A stretch of 64,000 nucleotides of DNA, from contig JAJDCR010000050.1 of the NCBI GenBank assembly GCA_029260735.1, positions 57,633 to 121,632 of the forward strand. The letters run 5' to 3'. A model generated the notes under the pieces. That model ran no database searches, was not told where the DNA came from, and saw only the letters and a program-made list of their open reading frames with translations. Positions 1 to 8,361 of this stretch are shown here, in pieces. The translations under genes and the position numbers were made by a program. Numbering within the stretch: position 1 is the stretch's first letter; each line of letters begins with the position of its first letter. The stretch comes from Planctomycetota bacterium. Lineage in GTDB: Bacteria > Planctomycetota > Uabimicrobiia > Uabimicrobiales > Uabimicrobiaceae.

Positions 1-3000
1 TACCGAATCACTCGTTCTCCCAATTACCCTTGGTGGTATAGTTGGTATTATGGCCCCGTGGGAAGTAGCGGTGAATACGAAGTGGCGGCGGGAGAAACCA
101 AAATTGACAGCAAAGGAAACTTTTATCTCAACTTCACTCCAAAGGGAGATGAAAGTGTTGCCAATAAAGAAGCGGTTAGCTACAATTTCCGAGTGGAAGT
201 GGACGTCACTGATACCGGCGGAGAAACTCGTAATGCCAGCTCTTACTACCAAATTGGCTTTGTCTCTGTCCGCGCTCAATTTACAATGAACGAAAGCTTC
301 TTCTCTGCCAATAGTGCCGGAGAGATTACTGTAAAACGGGAAGACTTAAACAGTGTCGGGCGAAAAGGCGAAGGCTCTTATCAACTGATCCGTTTACAAA
401 ACCCCCAAACAGTAACCTTGCCTTCCCAATTTCCTCTTCCTCAAAGCGAAGGGAAAAAATACACTCCTGGAGATTTACAACGACCTCGGTGGGAATCTCC
501 CAAAAGCCTTTCTCAACACCTTTTTTCTTTTGCAGATGGAGAAAGCCTAGCAAAAGGGCAACTCCTGCACAATGAAAGAGGAGAGGCTGTTATTAACTTT
601 TCTGGTTTAGCAGCAGGGGCTTACCGCATTCGCTACCAAACCAAAGATTCTTTTGGAACAGAGTACCAAACCCAAAAAGAATTTTATGTTGCGGCCCAAG
701 AAACTCCTCTCACGGTGCCTCTGTTTTTGCAAGTCCAAAAACAGCACCACCAAGTGGGACAAGCTGTTCAAATTTACCTAGGATCAGGTCTTCCTCAGCA
801 AACTCTTTGGCTAGAGTTTTACCAAAACAGTGAACTGATGGAACGTCGTCAACTGAAAACTCCTTTGAGCAACCATCTCATCGAGTATCCTCTGACCGAG
901 AAACATCGTGGGGGTTTTTCTGTTCGCCTCAGCACAGTTCATGACTATGTCCACCATCGTCAGGAAGCTAGTGTCTATGTTCCTTGGGACAATAAGCATC
1001 TAGAACTCTCCTTTGATACTTTCCGCAATCTTTTGCGCCCTGGACAAGAAGAGACTTGGACCATTTCGGTCAAAGGACCTAATGCCCAAGCTGCTGCGGC
1101 TGAAGTTCTCGCTTATATGTACGACCGAAGCTTAGATTTTTTCGCAGCCCATAACCCGCCCAACCTAAGCTCTCTTTATCCGGCCAAATATGGAACCTCA
1201 TATTTACGCCACAATCTTTCTAGTCGATCGTTCTCTACTATTTTCTCCCATAATTGGTATAGCCTCCCCTCAAATCCGTATTTTAGTCCTGATACTTTCC
1301 GCCTTTTTGATGGATACCCTGTCGGAGGCCCGGGAGGACGAGGAGGACGCTTCCATAGATTTGGCAATGGGGAAGCTCTTATGGAAATGGCCGAAGAAGA
1401 CTCAGCTCCCGTCCCTACGAGTAGCGCCCCTAGAAGAGAAAGAGCTGCCCTTAAGCAAGAAGCTAAGCTAGCGAAAAAGCCTGCCGCGAAAAATGGAGAA
1501 AGCGAGAAAGAAGAGGCCTCTCCTCTTCGGACAAACTTTAATGAGACCGCTTTTTTCCAACCTCACTTAAGCGCAGACAAAGATGGTAAAGTTCAAATCA
1601 AGTTTACAGTCCCGGATAGTGTCACAGAATGGAAGGTGTATCTTCATGCCTTAACTAAAGATCTTAAGTTTATGACTCTCCAAAAAGAAGTCGTCACCAA
1701 AAAGGACCTCATGGTTCGCCCTTATATGCCTCGCTTCTTAAGAGAAGGGGACGAAGCACTTCTTAAGGTTGTCATCAACAACGCTAGTTCCAAAGAACTT
1801 TCGGGAGATGTTTTCTTAGAAATCATCGACCCTGACAGTGAAGAGGATAAAAGCGCTGACTTTGGTTTAAAAGGTAAGCAGTTAACTTGGAAAGCTTCTG
1901 CCGAGGCCAGTGCTACAGTTTCCTGGAAACTTCAAACTCCTCGTAAACTAGGACTTTATGCCTTTAAAGTAACTGCAAAAAGCAAAAATCTTTCTGATGG
2001 GGAGTTGCGTCCCATCACTATTCTTCCTAGCCGCATTCATCTCTCCCAATCTAAGTTCATTACCCTAAAAGACGATCAAACTCGGAGTATGCGCATAGAG
2101 GATTTAGCCAAAGCAGGCGAAGATGAAACGATGATTCACAACTCTCTTGTTGTCAACTTGGAAGGGCAGCTCTTCTACACAGTTCTCAAATCTCTTCCTT
2201 ACTTAGTCAATTATCCTTACGAATGCGTAGAGCAAACTCTAAACCGCTTCCTTTGCACAGGTATGATATCATCTATGTATGACCAATATCCTGCCCTTAC
2301 AAAAATGGCGGCTCAATTTGCGGAGCGTAAAACGATGTGGGAGGGTTGGCAAAAAAATGATGCCAATCGGCAAATGGCTCTGGAAGAAACGCCCTGGCTA
2401 TCTGCATCTAAGGGAGGACCTAATGATGAAGACACTGACCTCATTAAAGTTCTCAATCCAGACATAGCCAAAGCGCACCAGGAAGCCTCTCTTCGTAAAC
2501 TAAAAGAAGCGCAGCTTTCTAACGGTGGTTTCCCTTGGTGGGCTGGGGGACCAGAGAGCCCTTACATGACCCTATATATGCTCTCTGGTTTTGCTAGAGC
2601 TCGTGAATTTAAAGTGGAAATTGATCCTCAGATGATTCGCCAAGCTTGGCAATATGTGGGAGGGCATATCCATGAACACTACCTAGATCGTCCAGAAAAA
2701 GAGTGGAGCTATAGTTTTATTACTTGGGTCAACTACCTCCTATCTTGCTATCCGCAAAAGGATTACCAAGGAGCTTTTAGCAAAGAAGACCGAAGTAAAA
2801 TGCTCGCTTTTTCTTTCCGGAACTGGACTAAGCATAGCCCTTACCTAAAAGGACTTCTTGCTCTTACTCTACATCGAGATGAACGCTCTTCTGATGCCAA
2901 ACTCGTTTTAGAAAGCATCATGGATAGTGCCACTACCCAGGAAGACCAAGGAACCTTCTGGGCAGAGGAAGATCGGACTTGGTTGTGGTACAACGATAAT

Positions 3001-3831
3001 ATCGAAAGCCACGCTTTTATTCTACGGGCCCTACTAGAAATTAAGCCCGAAGATAAAAAACACATTGACGGTCTTGTTTTATGGCTTCTCTTGAATAAAA
3101 AAATGAACCAATGGAAATCGACTAGAGCAACAGCCGAGGTTATCTATTCTCTGGTCAAAGTTATGGAAGCAGAGGGTTCACTTGCTGTCCGGGAAACTGC
3201 CGAAGTGAAAGTCGGACACCAAAAACACAGCTTTGTTTTTGAGCCGGATGAATACACGGGAAATCAAAACCAAATTGTTGTCCTCGGCTCCAAAGTCAAT
3301 CCAAAAACTATGGCGGAAGTAGAAGTCAGCAAAACGGGGAAAGGCTACATGTTTGCCTCGATGAATTGGCACTACTCCACGGAGAAATTACCAGAGGAAG
3401 CCCGAGGAGATTTTCTCCGCGTAACCCGGCACTACTTTCTTCGCAAACACCAAGGGGAAGAGTACGTTCTCTTACCTTTAGAGGAAGGTAACGCTATCGA
3501 AATCGGCGACCAAGTAGAGGTTCATCTCAGTATCCGGTCCAAACATCCGATGGAATACGTTCAATTGCGAGACCCTCGCGCGGCTGGATTTGAACCAGAG
3601 AACCAAGTAAGCCGACACCATTGGCGACTAGGTTTAGCCTGGTATGAAGAAATTCGCGACTCCGGAGCAAACTTCTTCTTTGAGTATCTCCCCCAAGGAG
3701 AATTTAACTTCACCTACCGCATTAGAGCAAATATGGCGGGAAAATTCCGCGTCGGCCCTGCAACCTTACAGGGGATGTACGCACCAGAGTTTTCTGCTTT
3801 CTCTAGTGGTAAAGTGATTGAAATCAAGTAG
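1..3831 (+). CDS. Alpha-2-macroglobulin family protein (partial, N-terminus outside window)
   Basis: The frame is open from base 1, so the gene begins upstream; the GTG at 58 is internal. About 1,276 residues are visible. They show macroglobulin-type beta domains, a Gly/Arg- and Lys/Glu-rich disordered stretch at about 1320-1530 in the position of a bait region, then an A2M domain with the thioester motif CVEQ in the context YECVEQTLNRF (Cys codon at 2224), and an alpha-toroid and receptor-binding-like C-terminus. Bacterial A2Ms are envelope proteins thought to trap foreign proteases through the Cys-Gln thioester. The signal peptide or lipobox lies off the window, so localisation is inferred from the family. 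It is followed by a strong hairpin. Confidence 0.9.
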   Translation, partial: YRITRSPNYPWWYSWYYGPVGSSGEYEVAAGETKIDSKGNFYLNFTPKGDESVANKEAVSYNFRVEVDVTDTGGETRNASSYYQIGFVSVRAQFTMNESFFSANSAGEITVKREDLNSVGRKGEGSYQLIRLQNPQTVTLPSQFPLPQSEGKKYTPGDLQRPRWESPKSLSQHLFSFADGESLAKGQLLHNERGEAVINFSGLAAGAYRIRYQTKDSFGTEYQTQKEFYVAAQETPLTVPLFLQVQKQHHQVGQAVQIYLGSGLPQQTLWLEFYQNSELMERRQLKTPLSNHLIEYPLTEKHRGGFSVRLSTVHDYVHHRQEASVYVPWDNKHLELSFDTFRNLLRPGQEETWTISVKGPNAQAAAAEVLAYMYDRSLDFFAAHNPPNLSSLYPAKYGTSYLRHNLSSRSFSTIFSHNWYSLPSNPYFSPDTFRLFDGYPVGGPGGRGGRFHRFGNGEALMEMAEEDSAPVPTSSAPRRERAALKQEAKLAKKPAAKNGESEKEEASPLRTNFNETAFFQPHLSADKDGKVQIKFTVPDSVTEWKVYLHALTKDLKFMTLQKEVVTKKDLMVRPYMPRFLREGDEALLKVVINNASSKELSGDVFLEIIDPDSEEDKSADFGLKGKQLTWKASAEASATVSWKLQTPRKLGLYAFKVTAKSKNLSDGELRPITILPSRIHLSQSKFITLKDDQTRSMRIEDLAKAGEDETMIHNSLVVNLEGQLFYTVLKSLPYLVNYPYECVEQTLNRFLCTGMISSMYDQYPALTKMAAQFAERKTMWEGWQKNDANRQMALEETPWLSASKGGPNDEDTDLIKVLNPDIAKAHQEASLRKLKEAQLSNGGFPWWAGGPESPYMTLYMLSGFARAREFKVEIDPQMIRQAWQYVGGHIHEHYLDRPEKEWSYSFITWVNYLLSCYPQKDYQGAFSKEDRSKMLAFSFRNWTKHSPYLKGLLALTLHRDERSSDAKLVLESIMDSATTQEDQGTFWAEEDRTWLWYNDNIESHAFILRALLEIKPEDKKHIDGLVLWLLLNKKMNQWKSTRATAEVIYSLVKVMEAEGSLAVRETAEVKVGHQKHSFVFEPDEYTGNQNQIVVLGSKVNPKTMAEVEVSKTGKGYMFASMNWHYSTEKLPEEARGDFLRVTRHYFLRKHQGEEYVLLPLEEGNAIEIGDQVEVHLSIRSKHPMEYVQLRDPRAAGFEPENQVSRHHWRLGLAWYEEIRDSGANFFFEYLPQGEFNFTYRIRANMAGKFRVGPATLQGMYAPEFSAFSSGKVIEIK

Positions 3832-3844
3832 TCCCCAAAATAGA

Positions 3845-3885
3845 AGCGAAGAAACTATGGTAAAATTTGCCATAGTTTCTTCGCT
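3845..3885 (+). terminator. Perfect 16-bp hairpin after the A2M gene
   Basis: A 16-bp perfect inverted repeat (3845-3860 with 3870-3885) with a 9-nt loop starts 14 nt after the stop codon. No T-run follows, so it may be a 3'-end stabiliser or a factor-dependent end rather than a classical intrinsic terminator. Confidence 0.6.
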
Positions 3886-4637
3886 CACCATAAATAATTT
3901 AAAAAATCTGAAAATTTTCTTTGTAAAGTGCAGCTAGTTTTGGTATATAGGTAAATATTGTCCTCTTTTACAACAGATTCTTACAAGAGAAGAAAATAAA
4001 AAGAAATTTTATAGTAAAATACTATGTAAAAGAGTATACTTAAAAATAAGCAACAAAATAAATACAAACAACCCAAAGCCCAGTAAAAACAAACCTGGGA
4101 AACACCGGAAGCACTAAGTAGAGGTCAGTCGAACAAATCCTCACCTCTAATTCATCAATGCCATTACCCTTTTTAGCCCCTTTCCAAAACCGTACTTCCT
4201 TTTATTGCTCTTTTTTCAATTCCTAATATTCAAAAATAATTCATTGTTTTTTTATTTAATCGGAATAAAAGACTCTAATCACTCAAGTACATTTTCTGGA
4301 AAGATCTAAAATCAACAATCCACGACTTGGCAATACCTTCCCTATTGTTTTATCTTTCAACGAACCTAGCATAAACTTAATGTGCTAAATGGTACGCTTT
4401 AAATCCAAAAGATGTTACAAAATAAAAAAGTCCATACATCCTGAAAGCGACATAAACCTTTCAAACACTTGCATTTTTCACAGAACAATGAAAAATCTCG
4501 GCAAGAGGTTAAGGGCTCAGCCTTCTCTCTTTCACTGGACTTTCACTGGATTTAGAACCTGACATCAACTAGACAAAACTGTGGGACAAAGCTGGATAGG
4601 TTATCGATTGCCAGACATATCATTGGAGAAATTTAAT
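3886..4637. other. AT-rich intergenic region upstream of rho
   Basis: No convincing ORF is seen. There is a TATACT box at 4035-4040 without a good -35, and a short GAGGT/ACCTC hairpin at about 4120-4150. Long 5' leaders are common for rho because it autoregulates, but no specific element is recognised here. Confidence 0.4.
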
Positions 4638-5789
4638 ATGACGAATAAAAATGTGAAGAAGAGAAGAAATAATGGTGCCACCCAACCTGGGGAAGGGGTT
4701 CTTGAAATTCTGCCGGAAGGTTTCGGCTTTTTAAGATCTCTTGACCACAACTACCTTCCTTCTTCTAGTGATATTTACATATCGTCTTCCCAGATTACAA
4801 AGTTTGGCCTACGACCCGGTGTCGTTGTCGCTGGTCAAGTAAGACCTCCCAAGGACAGTGAACGCTATAGATCTTTATGCAAGGTAGAGAAAGTAAATGA
4901 ATTACTTCCCGAAACTGTCCGCCAAAAAGTTCGCTTCGATGACCTGACTCCTCTCTTTCCGGAAGAGAAACTTCTCCTCGAAACAGACGAAACCAATATC
5001 TCTATGCGCATTATGGACTTAGTTACTCCTATTGGCAAAGGCCAGAGAGGCCTGATTGTTGCTCCTCCTCGAACAGGAAAAACAGTATTACTTCAAAGTA
5101 TCGCTCATAGCATTACACGCAATCATCCTGAGGTTTACCTTATTGTTTTACTCATTGACGAGCGTCCTGAAGAAGTGACCGAAATGAAAAGAGCAGTCAA
5201 AGGTGAAATTATTAGTTGTACCTTTGATGAATCTGCTAACAAACATATCAAAGTTGCCGAAATTGTTTTGGAAAAAGCCAAAAGAATGGTCGAGTTTGGT
5301 AAAGATGTAGTTATCCTTCTTGATTCCATAACTAGACTAGGTCGTGCTTACAACTCCGAAATGCCCAATAGTGGGAGAACTCTCTCTGGTGGTATCGATG
5401 GCAACGCTCTTCAGTACCCCAAAAGACTTTTTGGAGCTGCTCGAAAAACAGAAGAAGGCGGTAGCCTAACTGTTATAGCCACAGCTTTAGTTGAAACCGG
5501 AAGCCGGATGGATGATGTTATTTTTGAAGAGTTTAAAGGTACCGGAAATATGGAACTACATCTCGACCGCAAACTCTCTGATCGCAAGGTTTATCCAGCC
5601 ATCAATGTCACTCGAAGTGGAACCCGTCGCGAAGAACTTTTACTTTCTCCTGAAAACTTGCAAAAGATTTGGTATTTGCGTAAAAGACTCAGTGAAACTA
5701 ATGATCTCGAAGCAATGAGATATTTGATTAGCAAAATAGCAACGACTTCCTGTAACGATGAATTTTTGGATCAGATTTCACCTGCCTAA
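4638..5789 (+). CDS. rho: Transcription termination factor Rho
   Basis: A hexameric RNA-dependent ATPase/helicase that ends untranslated transcripts. The product is 383 aa. It has a basic N-terminus, an RNA-binding cold-shock-like domain ([10 protein letters not shown], then YISSSQI), and a RecA-like domain with Walker A APPRTGKT (142-149), the LLIDERPEE segment, the [14 protein letters not shown] segment and the C-terminal [17 protein letters not shown] block typical of Rho. I chose ATG 4638 because GGAG lies at 4625-4628 with correct spacing; a GTG at 4581 would add 19 residues with no clear ribosome site. The long N-terminal insertion domain seen in some actinobacterial Rho proteins is absent. 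It is monocistronic. Confidence 0.97.
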   Translation: MTNKNVKKRRNNGATQPGEGVLEILPEGFGFLRSLDHNYLPSSSDIYISSSQITKFGLRPGVVVAGQVRPPKDSERYRSLCKVEKVNELLPETVRQKVRFDDLTPLFPEEKLLLETDETNISMRIMDLVTPIGKGQRGLIVAPPRTGKTVLLQSIAHSITRNHPEVYLIVLLIDERPEEVTEMKRAVKGEIISCTFDESANKHIKVAEIVLEKAKRMVEFGKDVVILLDSITRLGRAYNSEMPNSGRTLSGGIDGNALQYPKRLFGAARKTEEGGSLTVIATALVETGSRMDDVIFEEFKGTGNMELHLDRKLSDRKVYPAINVTRSGTRREELLLSPENLQKIWYLRKRLSETNDLEAMRYLISKIATTSCNDEFLDQISPA

Positions 5790-5989
5790 CACAATAGCAC
5801 TGCCTCAACTTGAGACAAGTTGACTAAAAAAGTGTCCATATTTTGAACAAAAGAAAAGTGCATTGCTTTTGTTCTAGCTAAAAAATTTCCAAAAAGAAAC
5901 TAAAAAAGATTTTTTTTCTTCCACTGGCCTTTATGTTATTTGCTTTTCAGTCAAGTACACAAAAAAACAGAAAATTTTTTTTTCGAGTT

Positions 5990-5998
5990 TGGTATACT
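5990..5998 (+). promoter_or_regulatory. Extended -10 element (TGGTATACT)
   Basis: TG-N-TATACT in the rho downstream region. The -35 region is poor. It would start a transcript near 6005 that meets the intrinsic terminator at 6061-6095. Confidence 0.35.
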
Positions 5999-6004
5999 TA
6001 TCGC

Positions 6005-6095
6005 TTTAAATAAATTGCATAAAGCGCCCTATCCAAAATAGCACCTAAGAACCTTTTCCCAAACAGGGAAACACTAGCATTTCCCTGTTTTTTTT
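6005..6095 (+). ncRNA. Candidate ~90-nt small RNA
   Basis: The interval between the extended -10 at 5993-5998 and the strong terminator holds no ORF of useful size and matches no RNA family I recognise (not tRNA, 6S, SRP or tmRNA). It could equally be the 3' UTR of rho, whose stop is 270 nt upstream. Confidence 0.25.
6061..6095 (+). terminator. Rho-independent terminator
   Basis: A perfect 11-bp stem (6061-6071 with 6080-6090) runs into an uninterrupted T-run (6088-6095). It serves either rho or a small RNA starting near 6005. Confidence 0.8.
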
Positions 6096-6372
6096 ATTTT
6101 CTTTCCATTCACTCTAAACAAAATCCCCTCGAAACACTGAGTTAACTTCTCTCAAAAAATCCATTAAGTCAGCACCACCTTTAGCAAACATCATCCCCCC
6201 TCAGAAAATAGAACAGAAAACAAGAAATTCTAACGCACTATTTATACGATACCTGAAAAACATGCATTTAATCTAGGCCCATATTTTATATGGTTTAGTC
6301 GCGAGGAACGAATAGCATTAAGTTAAGCTATAGCCTTTGTGTTTTTTTCCCCTCTGCGGTGGATTTTGAGTA

Positions 6373-6506
6373 GAAAAGAATTTCACGCAAAGGTGCAAAG
6401 AAAAGCAAAGGAAGATGTAAAAAATCTTTCTGTTGATGAAGTTCTCTGAATTTATCTCTTGCCTGGATTTTTTTTCTCCTTGGCGCCTTTGCGTGAAATT
6501 CTTTTC
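6373..6506. repeat. MITE-like inverted repeat, 21-bp arms
   Basis: Perfect 21-nt inverted arms (6373-6393 and 6486-6506) enclose about 92 nt. The arms contain the TTTCACGCAAAGG / CCTTTGCGTGAAA motif, with GGCGCC/GGTGC extensions inward. I know this CGCAAAG-type intergenic repeat from many PVC and other bacterial genomes. Short minus-strand ORFs here are artefacts of the repeat. The rest of 6096-6647 holds nothing I can identify. Confidence 0.65.
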
Positions 6507-6647
6507 TTTTTTCAACTTTAAGGCGCACTCTTTTCACTGCACCTTAAAAATATGCAAATCCAAATGCGTGTTTTTTATTCTTATTTCTTCTATCCTTGTG
6601 TGAGAAGCCTGTTGTAAAAGACATGTCCTATAGGAAAATGGATTTCT

Positions 6648-7319
6648 ATGAAAATTTTTCGAAATATTGAGCGAAGTAGCATGGTGGATGCAGAGCACTT
6701 TCCCTTATATTTTTGGGAAGGTTCTTTTTCTCTTGCCCAACAAGAAGAGGGTTTTTTTGGTTATGTGCAAAGCGGCACTAGCAGAATCAAGATAGGTGAT
6801 ATCGAGGCGAAACTATCACAGGGATGCTATTTTTGTGGTTCTTTGCAAGAGCTGAAAGGAGGTTCTGGATTTTTTCTAGGAGTTCCTCAGTTTTCAGCCA
6901 TGAATCTACTCGGAGGGCCTATCGAAAGAGAAGGTCGCTTAAAGTACATAGACGGCTGCACCGATACTTTGCTCATTGCTCCTGTTAAGCGAGGAGATCC
7001 TTGCTTAAATGCGCTCTATTTTCCCTCTCATACCGAACAAACCATTCACACACATCCTAGCGTGAGAATAGGTATGGTAACCCAAGGCCAAGGTTTATGT
7101 GTGAATGAAAAAGAATCTGTGCCCTTGTTAATGGGAGATATTTTCATTATTCACCCCGAAGAAAAACATGCCTTTCAAACAGGAAAAGAGGAAATGACTG
7201 TCATTGCCTTCCACCCTGATAGTGACTTTGGCCCTGAAGATAACTATCACCCGATGATTAATCGAACCGAGGTTGATGGTGTCTCTGCTCGGTTTATTGA
7301 AAAAATTCAAACAAAATAA
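6648..7319 (+). CDS. Cupin-domain protein
   Basis: 223 aa, no signal peptide. The C-terminal half carries a cupin_2-type barrel: motif 1 with H134 and H136 (HTHPSVRIGMVTQGQG) and motif 2 with G163 and H174 (MGDIFIIHPEEKHAF), giving plausible metal ligands. The N-terminal half looks like a second, more diverged barrel without the His set. The substrate is unknown. It is followed 13 nt later by a zinc-ribbon protein and then an asparagine-synthetase-like gene, so a shared small-molecule or peptide modification role is possible but unproven. The ribosome site is weak (TAGGAAAA). Confidence 0.75.
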   Translation: MKIFRNIERSSMVDAEHFPLYFWEGSFSLAQQEEGFFGYVQSGTSRIKIGDIEAKLSQGCYFCGSLQELKGGSGFFLGVPQFSAMNLLGGPIEREGRLKYIDGCTDTLLIAPVKRGDPCLNALYFPSHTEQTIHTHPSVRIGMVTQGQGLCVNEKESVPLLMGDIFIIHPEEKHAFQTGKEEMTVIAFHPDSDFGPEDNYHPMINRTEVDGVSARFIEKIQTK

Positions 7320-7332
7320 CGGAGGAGAAAAA

Positions 7333-8346
7333 ATGAAATGCCCCGAATGTTCTCTCAATCATAAGCGATCAGTTGGTATGGTTTGCTCATGTGGCTACTC
7401 CTTTGTTTTTTGTCCAAAGTCTTCTGATGCTGTTACCGATGGTAAGTTCTTGGCTTTGATCAACAAAATAAGTGGCAATGGAACTTACTACTTTACTCCT
7501 CTCCAATTTCATTTACAGTATTGCACTAAAAAATATAAAGAAATGAAAACCCAACAAAATACTGGTATCGGTTGTTTTTTATTCATTGCCGTGGTCGTTT
7601 TTTTTGCGAGCCATAATCTTACTTTTGCCCTAATCCCATTAGGGATTGCTTTTCTAATGGCTTGGGCGAAAAAATTCGATAAACCGGTTTCTTTAAAGAC
7701 ATCTTTGGGTCTACTCGATAAATGGAAAAGCAATGGCAGAGAAATAGATAAATTACTCGAAAAACCACGGTTGCAAAATCCTCCCTCTGAGTGCCAAGAG
7801 CCAGATATATACGATTACGGCGTAGAACGAATTCTCCTAGTAGAGCATCCAATTCTAGTGGATCTTTTTGTTTTAAATAATTTTCATTGCCATGAGAGAG
7901 TTTTAATTCTTTGCCAAGATGGCTATCCCGATTACTTGGGAACACAAGCAGAAAAGAGTTTAGAAGAAAACCCTGATTTACCTGTCTATTTACTTCACGA
8001 TGCCAGCGAAGAAGGAGAAAGGATGAATAAAAACTTAGAGACTTCGAGTTTACCAATACAAACTCATCCTATCGTAGATCTTGGCTTCTTTGCGAAAGAT
8101 ATTGCTCAAATTAAAGGCCTAGAGTTTATAAATAGACAATATGCAAACAAAATTCCTGTTGCCATGCTCCCTTACCCCATACTTTCCAAAATGCTCAGCA
8201 ATGCCCTCAATAAAGAACCTGGTACAATAGCTTCTTCGAGTACAGAACCAGACATTAATATCGGTGGTATTGCTTTGGCTTACACTTGCTTAAATCTTTT
8301 TGATGATTATGGGAGCGAGGGAGATGATGAGAGTGATTTTGGCTAA
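7333..8346 (+). CDS. Zinc-ribbon, membrane-anchored protein of unknown function
   Basis: 337 aa from ATG 7333, chosen because GGAGGAG (7321-7327) precedes it; an upstream ATG at 7276 would overlap the cupin gene. The N-terminus has C3-x2-C6 ... C18-x-C20, a zinc-ribbon-like pattern. A hydrophobic hairpin at about 78-110 suggests one or two membrane passes. The C-terminal half (ILLVEHPILVDLF ... VLILCQDGYPD ... VYLLHDASEEG) has alternating hydrophobic strands ending in acidic or Gly residues, somewhat like a TOPRIM/Rossmann fold; that is a guess. The tail is acidic. It lies between cupin and asnB-like genes with 13- and 15-nt gaps, so it is probably co-transcribed. Confidence 0.7.
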   Translation: MKCPECSLNHKRSVGMVCSCGYSFVFCPKSSDAVTDGKFLALINKISGNGTYYFTPLQFHLQYCTKKYKEMKTQQNTGIGCFLFIAVVVFFASHNLTFALIPLGIAFLMAWAKKFDKPVSLKTSLGLLDKWKSNGREIDKLLEKPRLQNPPSECQEPDIYDYGVERILLVEHPILVDLFVLNNFHCHERVLILCQDGYPDYLGTQAEKSLEENPDLPVYLLHDASEEGERMNKNLETSSLPIQTHPIVDLGFFAKDIAQIKGLEFINRQYANKIPVAMLPYPILSKMLSNALNKEPGTIASSSTEPDINIGGIALAYTCLNLFDDYGSEGDDESDFG

Positions 8347-8361
8347 GAAAGAATAGATTAT

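Noticed and set aside
6318..6537. Minus-strand ORFs of 65-69 residues
   Set aside because: They are translations of the CGCAAAG inverted repeat, which commonly gives false ORFs with AKAPRRK-like sequence.
7619..8056. 145-residue frame antisense to the zinc-ribbon protein
   Set aside because: The sense gene has a strong ribosome site, operon context and coherent domains; the antisense product resembles nothing.
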